Positions 56,929 to 64,000 of a DNA stretch of 64,000 bases are shown here, piece by piece. The stretch is from Pleionea sediminis (GTDB lineage: Bacteria; Pseudomonadota; Gammaproteobacteria; Enterobacterales; Kangiellaceae): positions 310,001 to 374,000 of the forward strand of contig NZ_SUNB01000002.1 in the NCBI RefSeq assembly GCF_007570825.1, read 5' to 3'. Both the position numbers and the translations under genes were made by a program. Under the pieces are notes generated by a model. It saw only the letters and a program-made list of their open reading frames with translations. It searched no databases and was not told the DNA's origin. Each line of letters starts with the position of its first letter. Positions within the stretch are counted from its first letter, which is position 1.

Positions 56929-58047
56929 TTATTCAGCTAATGCTTTTAAAATACGTTCGCAAGCATTGCCATCTCCGTAAGGATTGTGAGCAAAACTCAT
57001 TTGATTATACGCGTTCTGCTTTGTTAGAAGCGTGTTAAGTGTTTCAACTATAAGATTTTTATCAGTTCCTACCAGCTTAACAGTTCCAGCAGAAACAGCC
57101 TCAGGTCGCTCTGTCGTATTACGCATTACTAAAACAGGCTTACCTAAACTCGGCGCTTCTTCTTGAATCCCTCCTGAGTCAGTAAGAATAATATGAGCTC
57201 GATTCATAAGATAAACAAATTGAAGATACTCTTGCGGTGCTATTAATTTAATATTATCAATATTTGATAATATTCTATTCACAGGCTCCTGCACGTTAGG
57301 ATTCAGATGAACAGGATACACTATTTGTACATCAGGATACTTTATTGCTATATCAACTAATGCTTCACAAATATTTTCAAATCCGTTACCAAAACTTTCT
57401 CGCCTATGACCTGTAACTAATATCAACTTTTGCTTGTCATTCAAAAATGGGAACTGAGCCCGTAATTTATTATTAAGCTCGATGTCCAGCTCAAGTTTTT
57501 CTCTTACTATCATCAGAGCATCTATTACAGTATTACCAGTAACATAAATATGCTCACTTGCATGATTTTCTTTCTGTAAATTCTGCTTTGATGTGACAGT
57601 AGGAGCAAAATGATACTTTGCTAAAACTCCTGTAAGTTTTCGATTTGCCTCTTCAGGCCAAGGGTTATAATTGTCTCCAGTTCTTAACCCAGCTTCAACA
57701 TGACCAACAGCAATTTTTTCATAATATGCAGCTAAAGACGCCGAAAAAGTTGTCACTGTGTCACCATGAACCAATACAATATCAGGAATAAACTCTTTTA
57801 AAATAGGAGTTAAGTCAGACAAAATGCGGCCAGTAACATCCGACAGAGTTTGATCGGCTTTCATTAGGTCAAGGTCATAATCAGGCTTTATATCGAATAA
57901 ATCCAATACCTGATCTAACATTTCTCTATGTTGAGCCGTCACACAAACTCTACTTTCGAAACGATTATCATTTGCGAAAGCATGAACTAAAGGAGCCATT
58001 TTTATTGCTTCTGGTCGAGTTCCAAATACCATTAAAATTTTTTTCAC
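56929..58047 (-). CDS. wecB: Non-hydrolysing UDP-GlcNAc 2-epimerase
   Basis: 372 residues: [44 protein letters not shown] and [19 protein letters not shown]. Converts UDP-GlcNAc to UDP-ManNAc, the WecC substrate. Its start overlaps the wzz stop by four bases. Confidence 0.95.
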   Translation of the reverse strand: MKKILMVFGTRPEAIKMAPLVHAFANDNRFESRVCVTAQHREMLDQVLDLFDIKPDYDLDLMKADQTLSDVTGRILSDLTPILKEFIPDIVLVHGDTVTTFSASLAAYYEKIAVGHVEAGLRTGDNYNPWPEEANRKLTGVLAKYHFAPTVTSKQNLQKENHASEHIYVTGNTVIDALMIVREKLELDIELNNKLRAQFPFLNDKQKLILVTGHRRESFGNGFENICEALVDIAIKYPDVQIVYPVHLNPNVQEPVNRILSNIDNIKLIAPQEYLQFVYLMNRAHIILTDSGGIQEEAPSLGKPVLVMRNTTERPEAVSAGTVKLVGTDKNLIVETLNTLLTKQNAYNQMSFAHNPYGDGNACERILKALAE

Positions 58048-59069
58048 TGATTATCCTTATTCCTAAAATGAGAAATGAGTACAAATATCACAGCTAAAAC
58101 CACTCCTAACAATGTACCTAACGCACAAATTAATACTCGTTTAGGCTTAAACTTTTCTTCAGGGACTTTTGCAGGACTTAAGACCTTAAAAACATACTCA
58201 TCGCTCACTTCAGCAAGCATCAATGTTTTAGTTTGTTCTTCTATTAATTGATAAAAAACAGATTGCATATCTGCTATATTGGTTTCTTTAATTTTCCGAT
58301 TTAAATACGCAATACTCTTTGCAGCCTCTTCTCTATCTTGCTTTTGAATATGCAAATTTATGGCTACAACTAGTTTATCGACCCACTCTTTAGCAATACT
58401 TGGGGAATAATAATCAACCGACAAATTTATCAACCCAGAAGTCTTATCCTGAGAGATGCTAATACGTTTCTTTAATCTTTTATACAGATTCCAACTGCTA
58501 GGTTTAAAGAATTTATTACTATCTTCTAAATTATTTCTGATCCACTCTTCTTTATTTGGATTATAAATTTCAGTGTCATAAATCAAGGAGTTCGTCGAGC
58601 TATCCCAACCTGTTACTGCGAACAACTCTGGTTCTATGTTGTTACTTTGAATAAACTTCTCTAAAAAACCCCAAGTTTTAATTATTTCAATCGCAATGGT
58701 GGTTTTATCACCCTTTCCACTCCCGCTAACATTTATTCCTGCCAATGAAGCTAATCCGCCAAATTGCCCTGCTAACTTCGAAAGTTGCGAAGATGAAGAA
58801 GAGGACGCTGGTGCAAGAATAGCAGTCGATTTATATTCATTTGAAAGCGAAAAAGCCAATAAAATAGATAAAGTAAAGAATAATAGAGCCACACTTATAA
58901 TTATCCACTTCCCTTGCCAAATTACATTTATTAGCTCACGTAAATTAATTTCTTCATACGAACTCACTTGACCTAAATAATACTTGGAGTTCATTGATGA
59001 GAAGTCTGCCAGCTGCGCTTTCAGTTGCTCATTCTCTTTTTCTAATTTTTTTAACTTATTTTCTATCAT
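58044..59069 (-). CDS. Wzz-type polysaccharide chain-length determinant
   Basis: 341 residues: N-terminal coiled coil (~1-25), the Wzz domain with TM1 (~55-75, [19 protein letters not shown]), periplasmic helices with a Gly/Ser stretch, and TM2 near the C-terminus ([18 protein letters not shown]). No cytoplasmic kinase domain. It controls the repeat number made by Wzy. Confidence 0.9.
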   Translation of the reverse strand: MIENKLKKLEKENEQLKAQLADFSSMNSKYYLGQVSSYEEINLRELINVIWQGKWIIISVALLFFTLSILLAFSLSNEYKSTAILAPASSSSSSQLSKLAGQFGGLASLAGINVSGSGKGDKTTIAIEIIKTWGFLEKFIQSNNIEPELFAVTGWDSSTNSLIYDTEIYNPNKEEWIRNNLEDSNKFFKPSSWNLYKRLKKRISISQDKTSGLINLSVDYYSPSIAKEWVDKLVVAINLHIQKQDREEAAKSIAYLNRKIKETNIADMQSVFYQLIEEQTKTLMLAEVSDEYVFKVLSPAKVPEEKFKPKRVLICALGTLLGVVLAVIFVLISHFRNKDNQ

Positions 59070-59127
59070 AAATTTTCAATTTGAATAAATCGCTCATATA
59101 ATAAATCGGCGCAATTGCGCTATGGAA

Positions 59128-60639
59128 TTAAAAATCAATACTCCAGCTAATAGCAAATGAATCTTTTTCAAAATGTTCAAAACTATTATTAATTAACGAT
59201 TCACTTCTCTTCGTAAGTTTAAAAAGTACTTTTCCAATACTTCGTACTGGGTACATCCACTTAAAAATAAACTCATTAAAATCAGCATATGTTTGCTGAA
59301 TTGAATGCCCACCAGGTAAAGGAACATCTTCTCCGTCAACATTTAAATCTACTTGCGAACTCAACAGACTAAACTGTCCCCAGTCATTTGTTTGATATGT
59401 CATTAATAACGAGGTCATTTTAGAATCATTATCTATTGTTGAACCGATGCTTCGACCACGATATCGATAGCCATGTCGATAAAGACTATGTTCATACAAA
59501 ACATTATATCCACTGAATTCTTCACCTGGGATGTTACCATCTCCATCGACACTAGTATCCGTATATTCTAAATTTACACTTAACGGATTACCTCCAACAG
59601 AAAGCTGAAAGTTTACACCGTAAAGCCAAGATTTTTTTGAAGGAGCATAACCTGCTTCATCTTCTCCAACGGTTTGTAGATAAAAACTTGAGGGAATAGA
59701 TAAATGTGGACGCCAGGTTAGATCAATTCCGGCTAATTGATTGCCAGGTTCAGTAGCTCGATCATCGCAAGTATTTCCACCTTCATCACAATTATCTAGT
59801 CCTGTTAACATATCTAAAAAAGAGTCAAAATTTTCTGGCCGACCATCGCCGCCCCATTGAGCAGTACGTCTTAGTCCGATCTCTAATGAGTCAATGGGTT
59901 TAAACGCGACTGACATTCCTAGTAACTTAGCATTATTAATCGTTCTTGCATCATCTAGTTGACCAGCAAAAACATTGAACGTCCATGGACCAATCCAGTT
60001 AAGAAGCGGTGTTTCAAAACTCTCAGCATAATTTCTTTTTAAATAAATAGCCGGTACTGGCTTCGCGTTGTTGGAAAGAATTAAAGAATGCTGAAATCCA
60101 GGCCCCCACCATTGCTCCATTTGCCCCACAGCAAAAATCCAATTCCCCCCTATTGCAGATATGTAGCTACCATCAAATCGCTTATCATCACCATCAACAG
60201 AATCAGGGGCTAATGTGACCTCAAGATTCCATGCGAAGTTACTGGTCATCCCTGCTGTACGAGTTGAAAGTTCGCGCTTATCACGAGCTTTATCACCAAA
60301 ATATCGAAACAGCTGTGATTCCTGTCCGGCATGCATTCTAAACTCGGTAAGAAAAGAGTCTCGTCCTGTTGATCGTCTGCCTTCCCTTAACACTCGTAAT
60401 AAAACACTGCGATACCTTTCTGGGACTTCATTTAACTTAACATTCTTTAAGTCTTTTAAAATAGGTCCCCAAGTTAAAGGCCATGTTGTTATCGGAGACC
60501 TAATTATTCCAACATTTGCTAGAGTTTCAATATCGGCTCTCAACCACATGTCGTCTGTTTTAATAAAAGGCTCCGCGTAAGAATTTACAAAAACACTCAT
60601 CAAAAAAATTGATATGAGTAATCTTAAACGGATTTTCAC
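59128..60639 (-). CDS. Wzi-family capsule assembly outer-membrane protein
   Basis: 503 residues from GTG 60639, which gives a proper signal peptide ending NSYA. Longer frames begin inside the SLBB gene and lack a signal. The rest is rich in beta strands with Wzi features (MWLRADIETLANVGII, GQMEQWWGPGFQHSLILS) and ends in Phe. Wzi anchors or assembles polysaccharide at the cell surface. The acidic residues in the middle may be surface loops. Confidence 0.85.
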   Translation of the reverse strand: MKIRLRLLISIFLMSVFVNSYAEPFIKTDDMWLRADIETLANVGIIRSPITTWPLTWGPILKDLKNVKLNEVPERYRSVLLRVLREGRRSTGRDSFLTEFRMHAGQESQLFRYFGDKARDKRELSTRTAGMTSNFAWNLEVTLAPDSVDGDDKRFDGSYISAIGGNWIFAVGQMEQWWGPGFQHSLILSNNAKPVPAIYLKRNYAESFETPLLNWIGPWTFNVFAGQLDDARTINNAKLLGMSVAFKPIDSLEIGLRRTAQWGGDGRPENFDSFLDMLTGLDNCDEGGNTCDDRATEPGNQLAGIDLTWRPHLSIPSSFYLQTVGEDEAGYAPSKKSWLYGVNFQLSVGGNPLSVNLEYTDTSVDGDGNIPGEEFSGYNVLYEHSLYRHGYRYRGRSIGSTIDNDSKMTSLLMTYQTNDWGQFSLLSSQVDLNVDGEDVPLPGGHSIQQTYADFNEFIFKWMYPVRSIGKVLFKLTKRSESLINNSFEHFEKDSFAISWSIDF

Positions 60640-60676
60640 AACTATAACTAAAATATTCAAAACTTTAACACCCCGA

Positions 60677-63217
60677 CTACAAGCTCGAAAATGCAGCAGC
60701 ACCAAGCGCCAACTGATAAACGATTTGACTGACATTTGTCCACAGCGCCAAATCATTAGTCGCATCAACATCGAGGGGGACAACAATCGTATCACCGGGT
60801 TCAATAGATACACCTGTTGCATTAATCCATCCAGATTTATAGGGAAGAACGACCGAGCCGTCGGCTTTCACAATATATATGCGTTCGTCATCGGCTTTGT
60901 CTGTTTCTCCACCACTTCGTTCAATATATTCTTCAAAACTTAAATCTGAATTGTATAAGTGAGAAGTAGGATACTGAACTTCACCGACAACACTCACTTC
61001 TTGTCTAAAGGAAGGAATCACTAAGATGTCACCATCTTTCAAAATAACATTTTCACTATCACTAGATAATATTTCCTTTAAGTCAACAACGAGACGACCT
61101 AGAGCTTCAGTTGTACCGAGAGATTCCATAAGCTGCTCTAGTGAACTTAAGTTTGCATTTTTACCAGTGTTTGATTGCTCTAACTGTGAGTTAGCAATAT
61201 CAGACTTAAGTCGCTCTCTTAATTCTTTAAGTTGCTTTGTTTCACGTTCTTTCAACTCAACTCTAGTAAACACAGCAGCTTCGATATGAGCAAAGTCAGT
61301 AAAACCTCCGGCTCGTTTCATCAAGTCTTTTAATGTCTCACCCTTTTTAATTCGATAAGTTCCCGGAAACTTAACTTCTCCCATGACTTCAACAGAAGCG
61401 AACTCTCTAAACTCAGGGCGCTGGCGAATATTTAAAACATCTCTCGACTGTAAAATAAACGACTCACTTTCATTCGATCCTTGATCAAGAGAGATAACAA
61501 AGTGTTTGATCGATGTCTTTTCTGGGTCCTTAAGTGAAACTCGAGTCACTTCGCCACTTAATGTATAGGCAGACTCAGCTAGACCACCTGCCAGCTTTAT
61601 TAATTCTGAGACTGTCATATTATTAGCGAGAGGGTACTCCCCTGGATAACGAACCATGCCCGAAACAGAAATAGTTTTAGTCGAGTGCTTTGAGCTGGCC
61701 TGCTTTTTCAGCATCTCTATGACAGGCTCTAAAACTGAATCACGTTCCTCACTATAGCCAAGTATGATTAGCTCATCTTGTGGATTCAAAACTTTATTTG
61801 CGGTAGAACTTTTATTGGATAACGCTTCAGATAAATTAACAACTTCAATATCAAGAGAATAAAGAGGCAATGTTTTTCTAAGCAAAATCGCACTATCCAG
61901 TTGAGGTAAAGGTTTAAAAGTATCAAAGCTTTGAACTAAATCAGACACCTTCAAATTAGGTCGCCAAGCTACTTTCTTGGGACGATAAACATGGCCAGAT
62001 AATTTAACGGATTGACGATTGACATCCACACGCTCTTGTACAACTAAGGAGTCACCTGACTTTAGGTCTAAGGTCGATTTATGAGGTAGGTTTACTTCTA
62101 AAACCGTAGTAAAACCACTCTCATTAATTCGTGTTAACTGAGCTTCATTCTTATACGCAGTAGCACTCAATCCACCCGCTAAACGAACCAAGTCTTTTAC
62201 ATCTTTCTCATTTTTAAGTTCGTAAATCGCAGGACGTTTTACCGCGCCATTGATCGATGCAGTTTTTCCAACAGGAGGAATATAAATTACATCTCCTGGA
62301 AAAAGTCGCGCATCATTAGAAGTATCTCCACGCATCAATAAATCATATAGGTCGAGCGATGAAACCAGTTGACCACTACGTTTTAACTGAATATTTCTCA
62401 ATGAACCAATATCATTAATACCACCGCTAACGAATAACGCATTAGTCATCGTAGATAAAGAGGATACTGTATAAGAGCCCGGTTTGTAGGCTTCACCTAA
62501 TATAAACACTTGAATAGACCGCAATTCACCTAAAGAAATCGCTGCATCGACACCAATCATTTGTTCTTTAATTCGCTTATGAAGTAATTGCTTTGCTTCA
62601 CTAAACGACAATCCAGTGAGAGAAATGGGTCCTAATTCAGGAAAATTAATTTGACCGTCTCGATTGACCAGCAAAGACAATTGCTGACTCATCTTTCCAA
62701 ACAATTGAATTTCGAGAGTGTCGCCCGGGCCAATGATATAGTTTACCGGAACAGGGATTTGCGTTGCCGGTGCGAAGGTGGTCGGCTCACCCGCAAATAA
62801 ATCGTATCCGAAAGGTTGAAGGTCCAACGGACTTTCTGATTTTAAAGTTGGGTTTGAATCTTGAGCTTGTCGCGTGATCTCCAACAGTTGCTCGGGAGAC
62901 ATTGCAGCAATCTGCTCAGGAGTGAATAGCCCCAAAGGACTCTGGTTAATATTTAAATTGGTGTCGGTATTGCGTGTAGTCGAAGTTCTAGGATTAACCA
63001 GCTTTGGATTATCAAGCGTTTCGGTTTTTGCAGAATTGGCTACTGAAGAGCACAATGAGTCAAGGTCATAGCCCGCTGCTTTTGCCATTTGCTTCTGTTG
63101 AGCAGTTGCGTTTTGACACATTTGCTGTGCCTTAGCAACATCTATTTCTTCGGCAATCGAAGAGGAAAGTCCTATTGCCAACAAAAATCCAATTTTTAAA
63201 ATTTTCATATTTTTCAT
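60677..63217 (-). CDS. Wza-like polysaccharide export protein with multiple SLBB domains
   Basis: 846 residues from ATG 63217; TTG 63238 is a possible earlier start. A signal peptide (~25 residues) is followed by a Poly_export domain (~170-245; YIIGPGDTLEIQLFGKM) and about six SLBB-type repeats (for example VFILGEAYKPGSYTV, VSGMVRYPGEYPLANNMTV, VMGEVKFPGTYRI, VVGEVQYPTSHLY). It forms the outer-membrane channel for export. It is much longer than enteric Wza, as is common in marine gammaproteobacteria. First structural gene after the ops leader. Confidence 0.9.
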   Translation of the reverse strand: MKNMKILKIGFLLAIGLSSSIAEEIDVAKAQQMCQNATAQQKQMAKAAGYDLDSLCSSVANSAKTETLDNPKLVNPRTSTTRNTDTNLNINQSPLGLFTPEQIAAMSPEQLLEITRQAQDSNPTLKSESPLDLQPFGYDLFAGEPTTFAPATQIPVPVNYIIGPGDTLEIQLFGKMSQQLSLLVNRDGQINFPELGPISLTGLSFSEAKQLLHKRIKEQMIGVDAAISLGELRSIQVFILGEAYKPGSYTVSSLSTMTNALFVSGGINDIGSLRNIQLKRSGQLVSSLDLYDLLMRGDTSNDARLFPGDVIYIPPVGKTASINGAVKRPAIYELKNEKDVKDLVRLAGGLSATAYKNEAQLTRINESGFTTVLEVNLPHKSTLDLKSGDSLVVQERVDVNRQSVKLSGHVYRPKKVAWRPNLKVSDLVQSFDTFKPLPQLDSAILLRKTLPLYSLDIEVVNLSEALSNKSSTANKVLNPQDELIILGYSEERDSVLEPVIEMLKKQASSKHSTKTISVSGMVRYPGEYPLANNMTVSELIKLAGGLAESAYTLSGEVTRVSLKDPEKTSIKHFVISLDQGSNESESFILQSRDVLNIRQRPEFREFASVEVMGEVKFPGTYRIKKGETLKDLMKRAGGFTDFAHIEAAVFTRVELKERETKQLKELRERLKSDIANSQLEQSNTGKNANLSSLEQLMESLGTTEALGRLVVDLKEILSSDSENVILKDGDILVIPSFRQEVSVVGEVQYPTSHLYNSDLSFEEYIERSGGETDKADDERIYIVKADGSVVLPYKSGWINATGVSIEPGDTIVVPLDVDATNDLALWTNVSQIVYQLALGAAAFSSL

Positions 63218-63305
63218 GCAGTGTTTATTTGCCTTCAACTTAAATTATTCAGACTCTATTATCGCCTTCTAGACTTCTAAAAGCAGCAAATCACAGTAGT
63301 TTAGG

Positions 63306-63342
63306 CACGCTACCGCCCCTGAATTTAGGCTATCAGAGCACC
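63306..63342 (-). promoter_or_regulatory. JUMPstart element containing an ops site
   Basis: On the minus strand, GGCGGTAGCGTG (63317-63306) is the exact ops consensus. The preceding bases GGTGCTCTGATAGCC and TTCAGG match the JUMPstart pattern well. ops pauses RNA polymerase and recruits RfaH, which then lets the long operon be read to its end. It sits between rfaH and the SLBB gene. Confidence 0.92.
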
Positions 63343-63369
63343 TCGAAACGAGACATTTTGCGAGCCGCT

Positions 63370-63375
63370 ATTGTA
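63370..63375 (-). promoter_or_regulatory. Candidate -10 of the polysaccharide operon promoter
   Basis: Minus-strand TACAAT about 28 bases ahead of JUMPstart. No convincing -35 is present at 17 bases (TTTCAT). Confidence 0.4.
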
Positions 63376-63449
63376 ATGAAAGTCTCACAACAATGAAACG
63401 CCAAACTACTGATTCGTGGATAATTAACAAAAGAAATGAGGAAAATCCT

Positions 63450-63947
63450 TCAACCGACGTTGAGCTCGCCTAACTCAACTGTAATACGCTGCGCTTTCCC
63501 TAACAATTCCAACAAGATAATAGCTCTGTGCTCACCATCTAAAACCTCAAAAATAGCTTCCAGACCTCGAAAAGGTCCACTTGTTAAAAGTACTTTTGAG
63601 CCTTTTTGCGGTATCTGGGAAAGCTTCAAGTCTCGGCTATCTAATTCGAGTTTAAGATGTTCGACTATTGAACTGGCAACCTTTGCAGGCCGACCTGAAA
63701 ATCGAATGAAATCTCGGAGCCCTCGCGTGGAGCGAACTTTACTCCATAAGGCATCTGAATCGGACAAAAGAACGAAAACATATCCAGGAAAAAGAGGTTC
63801 TTTGCGGACGACTCTTTTGCCTCTTGCAGCCTTTTCAATCTCCACCTCGGGTAAAAAAAACTCTATTCCTTGATTTGCAAGATGCTCCTTTGCTCGAGAT
63901 TCTTGTTTTGGCTTTGTAGCGACTAAATACCAATCTTTCTTACTCAT
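63450..63947 (-). CDS. rfaH: Transcription antiterminator RfaH
   Basis: 165 residues, the specialised NusG paralogue. N-terminal NGN domain (WYLVATKPKQESRAKEHL, LFPGYVFV), then a C-terminal KOW domain (GPFRGLEAIFEVLDGEHRAIILLELLGK) whose wording is the RfaH rather than NusG type. It binds paused polymerase at ops and suppresses Rho- and distance-dependent polarity. It lies directly upstream of its probable target operon. Confidence 0.92.
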   Translation of the reverse strand: MSKKDWYLVATKPKQESRAKEHLANQGIEFFLPEVEIEKAARGKRVVRKEPLFPGYVFVLLSDSDALWSKVRSTRGLRDFIRFSGRPAKVASSIVEHLKLELDSRDLKLSQIPQKGSKVLLTSGPFRGLEAIFEVLDGEHRAIILLELLGKAQRITVELGELNVG

Positions 63948-64000
63948 GAATCTGAATTCATCCCTAAAGCGCTAAAATAATCCCTATTTTTCTTGTTCAG

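Noticed and set aside
60640-60822. Longer N-terminus of the Wzi-like protein
   Set aside because: It would overlap the SLBB gene and bury the signal peptide; GTG 60639 gives a proper one.

Overview
The window is AT-rich chromosomal DNA from a gammaproteobacterium, probably a marine one. The evidence is the gene order thrS-infC-rpmI-rplT-pheS-pheT-ihfA-merR followed by tRNA-Pro, the AUU-started infC, an RfaH gene beside a consensus ops/JUMPstart element, and class II fumarase with AcnA-type aconitase. A Kangiella/Pleionea/Aliikangiella-like relative is a guess from general feel, not proven.

Region 1 (1-14.8 kb) is metabolic and regulatory. It holds a partial secreted M6 protease with a small lipoprotein gene, a carboxylesterase, fumC divergent from acnA, a GNAT-nitrilase fusion, a large hybrid sensor kinase with an AraC output domain, a secreted alpha/beta hydrolase with PKD and PPC domains, and a GNAT acetyltransferase.

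Region 2 (14.9-18.75 kb) is the most unusual part: a plus-strand tRNA island. Glu, Asn and Lys tRNAs are ordinary. Three tRNAs with long variable arms (a Tyr, a Ser(GCU)-like one and one with a UAU anticodon) are each interrupted in the T-loop by the same 69-70 nt element, whose predicted stem shows a compensatory base change. A tRNA-His is interrupted between D-stem and anticodon stem by a different, strongly palindromic ~267 nt element. Three short-ORF/hairpin/terminator modules, a strong promoter and an rrn-type boxA precede the interrupted tRNAs. Three phage-like genes follow: a 73-aa protein, a frameshifted cyclic-phosphate-processing receiver-domain protein and an HNH endonuclease. The island lies next to a normal tRNA-Pro(GGG).

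Region 3 (18.9-26.7 kb, minus strand) is the conserved translation cluster. Region 4 (26.9-31.7 kb, minus strand) is sulfate uptake and activation: an SLC13-type permease, cysC, cysN and cysD.

Region 5 (31.8-64 kb, minus strand) is a surface polysaccharide (capsule/O-antigen) locus. It begins with rfaH and an ops-carrying leader. Export and assembly genes (SLBB/Wza-like, Wzi-like, Wzz) come next, then UDP-ManNAcA synthesis (wecB, wecC) and a nonulosonic acid pathway of the legionaminic type (LegB, LegC, LegG, LegI, a formyltransferase, PtmE-like, CMP-transferase, PtmA-like SDRs and an oxidoreductase). The distal part holds a glycosyltransferase, Wzx, Wzy, an AsnB amidotransferase, a heparinase-like protein, a GT4 transferase, an epimerase, a PIG-L deacetylase, the initiating sugar-phosphate transferase, a second formyltransferase and a WbpM/PglF-type dehydratase. 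The expected product is a Wzx/Wzy-assembled acidic glycan with uronic acid amide and N-acylated (possibly N-formylated) sugars.
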